This document shows, one piece after another, positions 1 to 8,951 of a DNA stretch of 64,000 bases. Position 1 is the stretch's first letter; every line of letters begins with the position of its first letter. The stretch comes from Desulfobacter vibrioformis DSM 8776 (GTDB taxonomy: Bacteria; Desulfobacterota; Desulfobacteria; Desulfobacterales; Desulfobacteraceae). Under the pieces are notes generated by a model, which saw nothing but the letters and a program-made list of their open reading frames with translations, was not told where the DNA came from and made no database searches. The position numbers and the translations under genes were made by a program. The stretch covers positions 159,283-223,282 of the forward strand of contig NZ_JQKJ01000004.1 of NCBI RefSeq assembly GCF_000745975.1. Reading direction: 5' to 3'.

Positions 1-384
1 CGTGGGTTCGGCCATGCAGACCTGTAAATCGTCCCCGACAAGTTTCAAGGGGAAAACCAGATTGTTTTTGGCTTCATCATAGGGCAGAAGTTTCATTGCC
101 TGGGGATCCGGCTTTATTTCAGAGAATTCGACAATCCTGTAGTTGTATCGTCGTCCCAGCACATTGATGATGGTATCCGGATCAATATACCCTTTCTGAA
201 GCAGAATGCTCGAAAGCCGCTCGTCGGTTTTTTTCTGAACCAAGAGGGCCTCGTTGAGCATAATGGAGGTAATCTGCCCTTCTTTGGAAAGGATTTCACC
301 GATTTTGACTTTGCCGGCACCAGACTGATCTTTGATGGTAGACTTAAGGCTGGACCCGGATTTTAGAACAGTGCCGCTGGCCAT
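1..384 (-). CDS. GspE/PilB-type ATPase N-terminal domain protein (partial)
   Basis: The first 128 codons of a gene that runs off the left edge of the window. The translation begins MASGTVLKSG and continues with KIGEILSKEGQIT, then LLQKGYIDPDTIINVLG, then YRIVEFSEIKPDP and LPYDEAKNN. This is the MshEN (GspE/PilB N-terminal) fold, found at the start of type II secretion and type IV pilus assembly ATPases and in some response-regulator proteins. The ATPase part, if present, lies outside the window, so PilB, GspE and a stand-alone MshEN protein cannot be told apart. The ATG at 384 fits the conserved start of the domain. The small gene at 403-618 lies just upstream in the same direction, so the two may be co-transcribed. 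Confidence 0.75.
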   Translation of the reverse strand, partial: MASGTVLKSGSSLKSTIKDQSGAGKVKIGEILSKEGQITSIMLNEALLVQKKTDERLSSILLQKGYIDPDTIINVLGRRYNYRIVEFSEIKPDPQAMKLLPYDEAKNNLVFPLKLVGDDLQVCMAEPT

Positions 385-402
385 AAGATATCCTGAAGTG
401 TA

Positions 403-618
403 TTACGACTTTTTATAGTTTTTAACCACCCGGATGCCGCCGGCCAGCACCAGAAGAAAGCACAGAAAATAGAAACAGAATTTTACAATTCCGATCTTAT
501 TTTTAAAAAACTCAATGGTCTCAATCTGGGGTATCACCTGGGGAACCCTTATGAACACCGCGATGCCCACGGCGATCAAAATAATGCCATAATAAAATCT
601 AAGTGTACGTTTGTCCAT
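403..618 (-). CDS. small two-segment membrane protein
   Basis: A 71-residue protein starting MDKRTLRFYYG. Two hydrophobic stretches are visible (about residues 9-25 and 45-62), separated by a short polar loop containing an EFFKNK segment; the C-terminus is basic (VVKNYKKS). I do not recognise a family. The ATG at 618 is chosen because it lies one base after the stop codon of the upstream ABC-F gene and has an AAGGTG ribosome-binding site within the end of that gene. A longer in-frame ORF beginning at 657 would overlap the ABC-F coding sequence. The close spacing suggests translational coupling. Function unknown; probably an inner-membrane protein. Confidence 0.6.
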   Translation of the reverse strand: MDKRTLRFYYGIILIAVGIAVFIRVPQVIPQIETIEFFKNKIGIVKFCFYFLCFLLVLAGGIRVVKNYKKS

Positions 619-619
619 C

Positions 620-2464
620 TTAATCCACACCTTCAAGCCCGGATAATTCCCGGTCAAATTTCTTTTTTATCTTGTCTGCCCTGTCTGATATTTCCGTAAG
701 GGTGTCAAACAGGGTTTCAATGTCCGATTCCAGTTTAGCATGTTCTTTGGATAAGGTGGCAATTTTTAATCCGTCCTGGTCCTGGGAAGCATCAAGCAGT
801 TCTTTGTTCACCCGGGCCATCTTGGTTTCCTTTGCCTCTATCTCATTTTCAAGTTTGCTTATTTTTTTATTTAAGGGTGTCAGCTGCTTAGACCTTTCGG
901 CCACAATTTCTGATTTTTTTTTGCGCAGTTCTTTTTTGGCAAGCGGCGCGCTTTTTTTTTTCTTTACAGGGATCAGTTCTTCATCTTCCCATCCCTGTTT
1001 TTCAAGAAATTCCTGATAGGAACCTTCAAATATGTCGATGCCGCTGGACGTAAATATCACCAGGCGGTTAGCCAGGGCATGCAGAAACATCTCATTATGG
1101 GTAACAAGAACCACGGCGCCTTCAAACGCATTTAAGGCCGCCACAAAGGCATCACTGGCTTCAATATCAAGATGGTTTGACGGCTCATCCAAAAGCAGAA
1201 GATTCAAAGGCCGGATCAGAAGTTTGCCCAGCATGACCCGGGCTTTTTCTCCGCCGGACAGCACACTGACCTTTTTCAGGGCCGCATCCTGCTCAAACAT
1301 CATGGCACCGCAGATGTTTCTGGCGGCCTGGCGGTCTGTTTCAGGATAGGCATGCAAGATCTCTTCTTCCACAGTGAACTGGGGGTTTAAGGTCTGGATA
1401 TTGGTCTGCTCAAAATATCCGGTCTCTATACCCGGATTGGGTTTTACCCAGCCTGCATCCGGCTCCATATTCTGACTGATCAGTTTAAGCAACGTGGTTT
1501 TTCCTTTGCCGTTTTTGCCGATCACGGCCACACGGTCACCGGGGTATACGGTCAAGGAAAAGTTTTTAATCAAAGGGGTGTTTTTTTCGTACCCAAAACT
1601 CAAATTTTCGGCAGTCAGTACCTGTTTGCCCGCAAAAGGCAGGTAGTTAAAGGAAAAATCCAGATTTTTAAGTTCTGCCAGTTTATCCTTTGTTTCAAGC
1701 TTGGCCAACGTCTTGATCCTGGACTGCACCATGTTGGCCAGCCTTGCCTTGGCCCTGAACCGGGAGATGAACAGCTCAATCTCTTTTTTGCGCTTCCCCT
1801 CATTTATCCGGGTTTTTTCATATATCTCTTCATCCTGGGCCACCTGAAGATAATATTTGGCGGTGTCTCCGGGTATCTTTTTCATCTTGCGCCGGTGAAT
1901 CCCCACAACATGGGTGACCACATTATCCATGAATCCACGGTCGTGGGTAACCAGGAGTATCTCCCTTGGCCAGGAGACAAGAAACCCTGTAATCCAGCGG
2001 ATGGATGTAATATCCAGATAATTGGTGGGCTCGTCAAGGATTAAAAGATCCGGTTCGGACACCAACACCTTGGCAAGGTTTAAACGCACCTGGTAGCCAC
2101 CGGAAAACGCCATGGGATCCTTTTGCATGTCCTGGTCGGAAAATCCCAGACCTGACAGGATTTTTTCAGCTTTCCAGAAATGGTCACGCTCATGATCAGG
2201 CAGGCCAAGCATGGCCTCTTCAAGAACAGTGGCTCTGCTGAATTTGATATGCTGGGAAAGCACGCCGATCCGATATCCGCTGGGTATAATAATGCGCCCT
2301 TCATCGGGGTGGTCCATGCCTGCGATTATATTTAAAAGCGTGGTTTTACCATGGCCGTTTCTTCCCACCAGGCCCACCCGTTCACCGGAATTGATCTGCA
2401 TGCCGGTATTGTCAAGCAGTACCTGATCTGCGAATCCTTTAGTGATGGATTCTATATTCAGCAT
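620..2464 (-). CDS. ABC-F family ATPase
   Basis: A soluble tandem-ATPase ABC protein of 614 residues with no membrane segments. The first cassette has the Walker A GRNGHGKTT, signature SGGYQVRLNLA and Walker B LLILDEPTNYLD. The second has GKNGKGKTT, signature LSGGEKARVML and LLLDEPSNHLD. Between them lies the ABC-F linker, rich in Arg and Lys. The C-terminal 85 or so residues are a Lys/Glu-rich coiled coil as in Uup and YheS. ABC-F proteins act on ribosomes (translation rescue, antibiotic protection) or, for Uup, on DNA/ribosome processes; the subtype is not settled here. The start at 2464 (MLNIESITKG) is preceded by a strong AGGAGG; the longer reading from 2512 adds a non-conserved stretch. 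Confidence 0.9.
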   Translation of the reverse strand: MLNIESITKGFADQVLLDNTGMQINSGERVGLVGRNGHGKTTLLNIIAGMDHPDEGRIIIPSGYRIGVLSQHIKFSRATVLEEAMLGLPDHERDHFWKAEKILSGLGFSDQDMQKDPMAFSGGYQVRLNLAKVLVSEPDLLILDEPTNYLDITSIRWITGFLVSWPREILLVTHDRGFMDNVVTHVVGIHRRKMKKIPGDTAKYYLQVAQDEEIYEKTRINEGKRKKEIELFISRFRAKARLANMVQSRIKTLAKLETKDKLAELKNLDFSFNYLPFAGKQVLTAENLSFGYEKNTPLIKNFSLTVYPGDRVAVIGKNGKGKTTLLKLISQNMEPDAGWVKPNPGIETGYFEQTNIQTLNPQFTVEEEILHAYPETDRQAARNICGAMMFEQDAALKKVSVLSGGEKARVMLGKLLIRPLNLLLLDEPSNHLDIEASDAFVAALNAFEGAVVLVTHNEMFLHALANRLVIFTSSGIDIFEGSYQEFLEKQGWEDEELIPVKKKKSAPLAKKELRKKKSEIVAERSKQLTPLNKKISKLENEIEAKETKMARVNKELLDASQDQDGLKIATLSKEHAKLESDIETLFDTLTEISDRADKIKKKFDRELSGLEGVD

Positions 2465-2567
2465 TTTTTCCTCCTGTTGCGCCTGCCAGGCGGCGATAAA
2501 GTTCCAGCACACATCATATTTAAAAGGGCAATACTATCATCGAAGCAGTGATTTATAAACATTTTAT

Positions 2568-2597
2568 TTGACTTGATTTTTACAAAGTTTTAATAAT
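2568..2597 (+). promoter_or_regulatory. putative sigma-70 promoter of ppdK
   Basis: TTGACT at 2568-2573, an 18-bp spacer and AATAAT at 2592-2597 give five of six matches to each consensus hexamer. It lies about 125 bp upstream of the ppdK start, in an AT-rich region between divergent genes. No other feature is evident in the 2465-2723 gap. Confidence 0.5.
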
Positions 2598-2723
2598 AGC
2601 GGTTAACATTTGGCAGACTTTTATTAAGAAAATCGAATACCGGCTGGTTCCACGGCTTGAACAAGCTGAATATCAACATGTCTTTAACCATTAAGACTGA
2701 AACCATAAAAGCGGTGATTTAAA

Positions 2724-5444
2724 ATGACCAAATACATCTATGAATTCGGCCCTGATAAAACAGAAGGGGATGCAAGTCAGAAAAATCTTTTGGGCGGCAA
2801 AGGCGCCAACCTTGCAGAAATGGCAAAGCTGAAACTGCCTGTTCCGCCCGGCTTCACCATATCAACGGAATGCTGCAATCACTATTTTGATTTAAACGGA
2901 CGTTTTCCGGATACCCTTGAAGAAGAAATTCTCAATGCCCTGGCCAATATTGAATCCCAGGCAGGCATGGTGTTCGGTGACCCGGAAAATCCATTGCTGG
3001 TATCCTGCCGGTCCGGTGCAAGAAGCTCAATGCCCGGAATGATGGAGACCATATTGAATGTCGGCCTGTGTCCCGCCACGATCCCGGGACTGATCAAAAA
3101 AACCAATAATGAATGGTTTGTTTATGATGCCTACCGCCGGCTGATCATGATGTATTCAGATGTGGTCATGGAAAAAGCGGAACAGCTCCGTCCCAAGGAT
3201 GGCATGGGTATCCGCCTGAATCTTGAAATGATGATGAACAATCTGAAAAACGACAAGGGATATAATAATGACACGGATATTTCAACCGAAGATTTAAAAG
3301 CCCTTTGCGAACGGTTTAAGAAAAAAATCAAGGAAGACCTAGGCGCTGATTTTCCCGATACCCCCAAAGATCAGCTCATGGGGTCCATCGGCGCTGTATT
3401 TAAAAGCTGGAACGGCAAACGGGCAGTATCCTACCGCCGCATTGAACATATCCCGGACACCTGGGGCACGGCCGTCAATGTCCAGACCATGGTTTTCGGC
3501 AATATGGGCGACACCTCTGCCACAGGCGTTGCCTTTACCAGGGATCCGGCCACAGGGGACAATAAATTCTATGGAGAGTGGCTGGTCAATGCCCAGGGCG
3601 AGGATGTGGTGGCAGGCACCAGAACCCCCAATCCTTTGAACACCGACACCAAAAATTCCCAGAATAAACACCTGCCCTCCCTGGAAGAATCCATGCCCGA
3701 GCTTTACAAGCAGTTGTTTGATATCAGGAATCTTTTAGAAGCCCATTACAAGGACATGCAGGACATTGAATTCACCATCCAGGAAGGCAGGCTTTACATG
3801 CTCCAGTGCCGGGTGGGTAAGCGCACCGCGACCGCTGCCCTGAACATGGCCATGGATATGCTTGAAGAAGGCACCATTGATGAAAAAACCATGGTATGCC
3901 GTCTTGATCCTAAAATTCTGGATGATATGCTTCACCCCATTGTGGACCCGAATGCGGAAAAAACAGCGGTAAAAGTTGCAGAAGGTCTGCCCGCAGGGCC
4001 TGGGGGGGCATGGGGACATATCGTGTTCACGGCCGAAGATGCGGTTCAATGGGCCAAGTCAGATAAAAATGTCATTCTGGTCCGTGAAGAGACCAATCCC
4101 GAAGATATTGAAGGGATGCGGGCGGCAGCCGCCGTTCTCACAGCAAGGGGCGGCATGACCTCCCATGCGGCCCTGGTGGCCAGGGGATGGGGTAAGTGCT
4201 GCATTGTTGGTGCCGGAGCCCTTAAAATCAATCTTGAAACCAAAGAACTTCGTGTGGGAACCCGGGTGTTCAAGGAAGGAGAAATCTTCACCCTTAACGG
4301 CACCAAAGGCATGGTATACCAAGGCCAGCTCAAAATGAAGGACGCATCGGAAAATGTCAGATTCAAAGCATTCATGAACATTGCGGATAAATACCGGGCC
4401 ATGCAGGTCCGCACCAATGCGGACACCCCGGCAGATGCCATGACAGCCCTTGATTTTGGGGCCCAGGGTATCGGGCTTTTCAGAACAGAACACATGTTCT
4501 ATGGTGCGGATTCTGATAAAGCCCTTTTCCTTTTGCGCAAAATGATTTTAAGCAAGACCCATGAAGAGAGAGAAGTCGTCCTTGAAGAATTGTTCCCCTT
4601 TGTCAAGGAGGAGATCAAGGCCACCCTGCAGGTCATGGATAATCTGCCCGTGACCATCCGCCTGCTGGATCCGCCCCTGCATGAATTTGTGCCCCAGTCA
4701 CGGGAAAATCAGCAGGAGATTGCCGATGCCCTGCACATTGACATCGAAGAGGTATTCAAGCGCAGCGAGCAGCTTTTAGAATCCAACCCCATGATCGGGC
4801 ACAGGGGGGTAAGACTTGGCATCACCTATCCTGAAATCTCCCATATGCAGGTAAAAGCCATATTTGAGGCCTGTGCAGAACTGATCAAAGCAGGTAAAAA
4901 TCCCATGCCTGAAATCATGGTGCCTGTGACCTGCAACGAAAAAGAGCTGGCCTTTGTCCGGGATATCGTTACCCGGTGCCATGATCAGGCGCTTAAAACC
5001 TACGAAATAGACGCCATTCCCTATCTGTACGGCACCATGATTGAAATCCCGAGAGCGGCATTGATTGCAGATAAAATGGCAGAATATGCCCAGTTTTTTT
5101 CCTTTGGCACCAATGATCTGACCCAGATGACCTTTGGTTTTTCAAGGGATGATATCGGCTCTTTCATGAACGACTACATTGACAATGCCATCCTTAGCTT
5201 TGATCCCTTTGAGACCCTGGACCAGGAAGCAGTGGGAGGCCTGGTGACAACGGCGGTGGAGCGCGGGCGCAGGACCCGGCCTGAAATCAAGCTGGGCATC
5301 TGCGGAGAACACGGCGGGGACCCCGAATCCGTCATATTCTGCCATAAAGCAGGACTGAACTATGTATCGTGTTCACCCTACCGGGTACCCATTGCCCGGC
5401 TGGCTGCAGCCCAGGCTGCCATTATGTATCCTGACTGCCGATAA
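2724..5444 (+). CDS. ppdK: pyruvate, phosphate dikinase
   Basis: Interconverts pyruvate + ATP + Pi with phosphoenolpyruvate + AMP + PPi in the cytosol. In sulfate reducers and other anaerobes it links pyruvate and PEP in gluconeogenesis or glycolysis. At 906 residues it has the normal family length. Order: N-terminal ATP-grasp domain beginning with LLGGKGANLAEM, the swivelling phosphohistidine domain with GGMTSHAALVARG (catalytic His481), and the C-terminal PEP/pyruvate TIM barrel with GICGEHGGDP (Cys860) and the motif MIEIPRAAL. The His region followed by GKCCIVG is typical of PPDK rather than PEP synthase. The ATG at 2724 precedes the conserved N-terminal YEFGP segment. It is monocistronic: a divergent ABC-F gene lies upstream and a palindromic element downstream. 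Confidence 0.97.
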   Translation: MTKYIYEFGPDKTEGDASQKNLLGGKGANLAEMAKLKLPVPPGFTISTECCNHYFDLNGRFPDTLEEEILNALANIESQAGMVFGDPENPLLVSCRSGARSSMPGMMETILNVGLCPATIPGLIKKTNNEWFVYDAYRRLIMMYSDVVMEKAEQLRPKDGMGIRLNLEMMMNNLKNDKGYNNDTDISTEDLKALCERFKKKIKEDLGADFPDTPKDQLMGSIGAVFKSWNGKRAVSYRRIEHIPDTWGTAVNVQTMVFGNMGDTSATGVAFTRDPATGDNKFYGEWLVNAQGEDVVAGTRTPNPLNTDTKNSQNKHLPSLEESMPELYKQLFDIRNLLEAHYKDMQDIEFTIQEGRLYMLQCRVGKRTATAALNMAMDMLEEGTIDEKTMVCRLDPKILDDMLHPIVDPNAEKTAVKVAEGLPAGPGGAWGHIVFTAEDAVQWAKSDKNVILVREETNPEDIEGMRAAAAVLTARGGMTSHAALVARGWGKCCIVGAGALKINLETKELRVGTRVFKEGEIFTLNGTKGMVYQGQLKMKDASENVRFKAFMNIADKYRAMQVRTNADTPADAMTALDFGAQGIGLFRTEHMFYGADSDKALFLLRKMILSKTHEEREVVLEELFPFVKEEIKATLQVMDNLPVTIRLLDPPLHEFVPQSRENQQEIADALHIDIEEVFKRSEQLLESNPMIGHRGVRLGITYPEISHMQVKAIFEACAELIKAGKNPMPEIMVPVTCNEKELAFVRDIVTRCHDQALKTYEIDAIPYLYGTMIEIPRAALIADKMAEYAQFFSFGTNDLTQMTFGFSRDDIGSFMNDYIDNAILSFDPFETLDQEAVGGLVTTAVERGRRTRPEIKLGICGEHGGDPESVIFCHKAGLNYVSCSPYRVPIARLAAAQAAIMYPDCR

Positions 5445-5466
5445 AACACAGAGTCCGAACACCAAT

Positions 5467-5596
5467 CAATGTCATAAACTTAAGCATTGAGATTTCATTT
5501 TACCACGAAGAACACGAAGTTCACGAAGATATTAGAGTACTAAACTTCGTGTTCTTCGTGTTTTTAATCTGAAAGTTTCTTAACTTTATGACATTG
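5467..5596. repeat. palindromic repeat element (outer arms CAATGTC..., inner 9-nt-periodic hairpin)
   Basis: A roughly 130-bp near-palindrome. Outer arms are CAATGTCATAAACTTAAG at 5467-5484 and its inverted copy (one mismatch) at 5579-5596. Inside, CACGAAG units spaced 9 nt apart (5504-5529) pair with CTTCGTG units; the 18-bp arms 5504-5521 and 5543-5560 are perfectly complementary. The same outer-arm sequence and the same 9-nt architecture recur at 46785-46937, and the inner part alone recurs at 59704-59767. MITE-like behaviour is inferred from the paired termini. It may also terminate ppdK transcription. Confidence 0.75.
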
Positions 5597-5601
5597 AGGG
5601 T

Positions 5602-5679
5602 TTAGTTCAGGGTATTGAGCATGGATTCCCAGTCCTTCAACTTGACAATGGCCTTGATGGCATACTTCTGGCACAATTT
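5602..5679 (-). pseudogene. possible C-terminal remnant of a transposase-like ORF
   Basis: A 25-codon open stretch ending KDWESMLNTLN and a stop at 5602, preceded in frame by a TGA at 5680-5682. It abuts the outer arm of the palindromic element, the position a transposase 3' end would occupy beside a terminal inverted repeat. The peptide is too short for a family call, and the transposase idea rests mainly on position. It could be chance. Confidence 0.25.
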
Positions 5680-5693
5680 TCAGAGTACGGTGT

Positions 5694-8402
5694 TTAGGAT
5701 AGAAGTCCTTTTCCTATAGCTTTCCGTTTGATGCTCAAAACCTTTGGACGAGCCCCCCGCTTAAATTTAAAGCCCAGTCCGATACGATAAATTTCAGGGA
5801 TATAAAAACGAAATTCCTCCGTAGAATCACTAGTATCCTCATACACAACACCCAGTTTTTTTAATTCAATCAATGATGCTGTGCTATCATCGGGCAGCAA
5901 AGATTTTGAAAAAGGAATAACAAGATCACCCTCTACCCCTGCTTCCAAAGCAGTGGCCCAGCGCTCAAAGACTTTGGATTCCTGTTTAAGTTCTTTAACG
6001 CGATCTATACTGCATCCGTTCATTGCCGAACGTATGGCCGCAGGAGGAAGTAATCGAGTTTTCCATTGTGCGGAGGATGGTGTTTCCGAGGCTTTTGCAG
6101 CTTCTTCGAGGAATCGGACGACATCTCTTGCTTGAAGATATCCTTTAAAATCTGATAAGGCCCCGTATACCCAGTTGATTGTGTATGCTTCTTTTGAATT
6201 ATCTTTACCCAGTTTAAGTCCCCATAGTTTTTTTAATTCTTTTGATAGTTGACTTTTATTCATAGAAGACGGGTCTAAATCAGACTCTTTTTCAAACGCT
6301 CCGGAACTTGTAGCAAGCCATAACACTAAGCGCAAGAAAGCGGTTTCATTCCATAAAAGCCGAAAGGCTTCATATTTTTTTTCAAATTGTCCTGTATTTT
6401 CTCTTTTTGCACTGCCAAGGTAATCCTGTCGAAGAAAAATAATCAATCCAATGTTTCGATCACGAATTTCACTAAGCCGTGCCGGGATATTCAACAAAGC
6501 TAACACTGCATTCTGCTGATCTGTATTGGAATGGATATCAGGAAACAGGTTTTCCAACCCATCAAAGAGAAGAATTATTGGCGTTTCTTTCAGAGCATCA
6601 TTAAGTTGCCGAAAAGTTGTTATACTACGATCGTTTCCGGCAACGCCCTTAATGATCTGCTCTTCCCAAAAAAATTTCCATTCAGACTCCGAATGTGTTT
6701 GATCCCTAAAAATCTCCAAACCGGTCTTAAACCCATCATAATCAAACTGTTCAAACCGAGGCTGGTTATTTTTCAGCTGTTTTATAACCGGGGAATCTCC
6801 TCCAATTTCATTTGAACGGAGAATCGGAAAAAAATCCGCATCTATCTTTGTTTTACCAGGCTCAATACGATCACAGAATTTTTTATAACTCATAAATCCT
6901 GTCATGCGCATAAAGTGAAATGTTTTGCCCGATCCTTTTGTCCCCAAAGAGACAACAAGAGGTAAGGTATTGAAGTATTGCCTTGGAAATTCTTTAAAAA
7001 AATTTGTTTTTAAGAAATCTTCGGATTCTGTATTTTCAGCAAAAACATATTTGGAACAGAACGTTTTTAATTTCATCACAGGCGAAGGAAAATCTTTATT
7101 ATCAGACAAGGTATCGTCTTCCAAATCGTCCGCTGCTTCCAATCCTTGGAAATAATCCTTAAAAATGTCAATTAAAGTACCTGAATTATCCCACACATCC
7201 TCCCAGGATCTAATATTTAGCAACTCAGTTTTGAATGGCGTCGACTGGATTGAAATCGGCTCTGTAAGTAATTCCTCAGAAGCGTCCGAGCTTAATTCAC
7301 TTTCACTTCCAAATATAGCACTTTCAAAACGGGCTCTGGCATTTATCAACCGGTTCTCATCTTGATCCGGCGGCACCATGGAAATGATAATCTCCGGCAG
7401 CATCTTTCTTTGAGGCATGGGACCGGTTTTATTTACTTTAGCCATCTCTTTTAAAACCAACTCCGTTCCATAGAGCGACTGCTCAGACAGAGTTGTCACC
7501 AGGAATCGGTCAACATACGGATCCAATAAAAATGGGGCGCTTAACTCACTGATTCCGGCTCTTAAATCAATGAATACATAATCGGCATCGACCTGTGTGG
7601 CAAGCTTGTCAATACTTTGCCTTAACTTCCATGGATGATCACCCTGGGAAAGATGTTCAGGCTTGACATGAATCTGAAATAGATCGAGAGGATCGCTGAA
7701 AGCGGGTAAAACAGTGATTTTCAGGTTATCGGTACCATGTTCGAACCGCTGAATTTCTTGGGCAAAATATTGGATTACCTCATCTGTGGTATATCCGGTT
7801 TCAGGATCTGAGTATTGTATTGCATCTAAGAACTGGGTAAATCCTACCTCGGCAGCACCCCCGGTTCTATTCTTCTCCCAGAACGTAATACCAGGTGCTT
7901 CCAAATCCCCATCAATGACCAATACTTTTTTTTTTGTTCCTGTTTCATTAATAACTTCGTTGAGGGATTTGATCATTGCGGCCAGATGAAGTGTCCTGCC
8001 GACGCCACCTTTGAAGGAATGAAACGCTAGAATTTTATGTTCAGGCTCAGGGACTTTGGATAATGCGTCATCTGAAAGAAATACTTTTGAGAAATAGAGA
8101 TGATCAAATCGGGGTCTTTCCTGGAATTGAATATGATCAGCCATACCGATTTCGATTGAAATATTCATTGTTGCGTGGCCGATATCCAGGTAAATTATGT
8201 TTTTTTCAAAATTATATGTATCCTGATTTGGAAACCATTCTTGAAAAGCCTTTTGTATGAGTTCTATATTTTCCTTTTGCTGTTCAACTATAATTTCATC
8301 CGGATAAAAATGCAGTTTTTTAATGCTTTCAGGCAACCTCCTGAAGTTGTCGGTTTCTTTTCGAATTCTGCTTTTTACATCAAGCCAACTAAGAAGTTTC
8401 AT
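5694..8402 (-). CDS. double P-loop protein: KGGVGR-variant MinD/ParA-like ATPase plus second ATPase domain
   Basis: A 902-residue cytosolic protein. Residues 1-120 form an N-terminal domain with no recognised motif. Residues 125-400 form a SIMIBI-class (MinD/ParA-like) NTPase with deviant Walker A FKGGVGRT (131-137), the A-prime motif VLVIDGDLEAPG and a DYVFIDLRAG segment. Residues 475-760 hold a second P-loop NTPase with Walker A GTKGSGKT (487-494) and Walker B IILLFDGLENLF (Asp614). The C-terminal third is probably a winged-helix or regulatory region. The gene is visibly more AT-rich than its flanks. Its ATG overlaps by one base the stop of the small HEPN-like gene upstream (TAATG), so the two are translationally coupled. 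KGGVGR-variant ATPases often occur in multi-gene conflict or defence modules; a defence role here is inference only. Confidence 0.75.
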   Translation of the reverse strand: MKLLSWLDVKSRIRKETDNFRRLPESIKKLHFYPDEIIVEQQKENIELIQKAFQEWFPNQDTYNFEKNIIYLDIGHATMNISIEIGMADHIQFQERPRFDHLYFSKVFLSDDALSKVPEPEHKILAFHSFKGGVGRTLHLAAMIKSLNEVINETGTKKKVLVIDGDLEAPGITFWEKNRTGGAAEVGFTQFLDAIQYSDPETGYTTDEVIQYFAQEIQRFEHGTDNLKITVLPAFSDPLDLFQIHVKPEHLSQGDHPWKLRQSIDKLATQVDADYVFIDLRAGISELSAPFLLDPYVDRFLVTTLSEQSLYGTELVLKEMAKVNKTGPMPQRKMLPEIIISMVPPDQDENRLINARARFESAIFGSESELSSDASEELLTEPISIQSTPFKTELLNIRSWEDVWDNSGTLIDIFKDYFQGLEAADDLEDDTLSDNKDFPSPVMKLKTFCSKYVFAENTESEDFLKTNFFKEFPRQYFNTLPLVVSLGTKGSGKTFHFMRMTGFMSYKKFCDRIEPGKTKIDADFFPILRSNEIGGDSPVIKQLKNNQPRFEQFDYDGFKTGLEIFRDQTHSESEWKFFWEEQIIKGVAGNDRSITTFRQLNDALKETPIILLFDGLENLFPDIHSNTDQQNAVLALLNIPARLSEIRDRNIGLIIFLRQDYLGSAKRENTGQFEKKYEAFRLLWNETAFLRLVLWLATSSGAFEKESDLDPSSMNKSQLSKELKKLWGLKLGKDNSKEAYTINWVYGALSDFKGYLQARDVVRFLEEAAKASETPSSAQWKTRLLPPAAIRSAMNGCSIDRVKELKQESKVFERWATALEAGVEGDLVIPFSKSLLPDDSTASLIELKKLGVVYEDTSDSTEEFRFYIPEIYRIGLGFKFKRGARPKVLSIKRKAIGKGLLS

Positions 8403-8824
8403 TATACTAACTCCTCCTGCAACCAGGAATCAATCTTTTGTAATTTTCCTTCAAGTTTACTTTTTTCTTCTGAATTTATAAAAGTACCTCCATATCTCAA
8501 GGCCTGGTGCAAATCTGTGAGCGGTACAGTTTCAGGTGTTTTAAAACGGGTCAGAAACTGGAAATTTTCAGGAAGACGATGGGGAGAATGAAGTTTAGAT
8601 AGAAGGCCTCTCAGATCATGAGTCAAACTGCCGGGCCTTTGATCTTCAGGAATTTTAAATGTGTCTTTTATGTTTTTGCGTTTAAGCAAAAGGGCTTTAA
8701 TTCCACACTCAACAGCATATATAAACAATAACATTTTTGCATTAGTGCCGGGACTATTTTTCCCGCACTCCTGCATCAGATGCCGATAGGATTTATCCAG
8801 ATTCTTCTGACTAACATGAATCAT
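8402..8824 (-). CDS. small HEPN-like protein partnered with the double ATPase
   Basis: A 140-residue, probably all-helical protein. It contains an AKMLLFIYAVECGIKALLLK helix followed by RPGSLTHDLRGLL. The pattern of an amphipathic helix, a loop and a [T/S]HDL helix is typical of HEPN-fold proteins, and R-x5-H in RPGSLTH fits the RX4-6H motif of HEPN ribonucleases. This is motif-level evidence only. ATG 8824 is preferred, with a GGGAAAAG ribosome-binding site; a TTG at 8839 would add five residues. The gene ends inside the start codon of the ATPase gene. The pair could be a toxin/ATPase or sensor/effector module; a plain accessory subunit is equally possible. Confidence 0.55.
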   Translation of the reverse strand: MIHVSQKNLDKSYRHLMQECGKNSPGTNAKMLLFIYAVECGIKALLLKRKNIKDTFKIPEDQRPGSLTHDLRGLLSKLHSPHRLPENFQFLTRFKTPETVPLTDLHQALRYGGTFINSEEKSKLEGKLQKIDSWLQEELV

Positions 8825-8915
8825 ATCTTTTCCCGGCAACAGTGTCTTTATAATAAAAATGCATATAGCTTTATAAATTCAACCAGTTGAAATTAATATG
8901 AGCGGCATTAAACTA

Positions 8916-8939
8916 CAGGCAAGTTACTGCCATTGCCTG
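8916..8939 (-). terminator. weak inverted repeat downstream of the ykgJ-like gene
   Basis: CAGGCAA (8916-8922) and TTGCCTG (8933-8939) form a perfect 7-bp stem with a 10-nt loop just past the stop of the cysteine-cluster gene. There is no clear T-tract, so termination is uncertain. Confidence 0.25.
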
Positions 8940-8951
8940 GTTTGGCGGTGC

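Noticed and set aside
8840..8915. Promoter for the HEPN-like gene on the minus strand
   Set aside because: The region is AT-rich, with several TATTAT/TTATAA-like hexamers, but no pair with proper spacing stands out.
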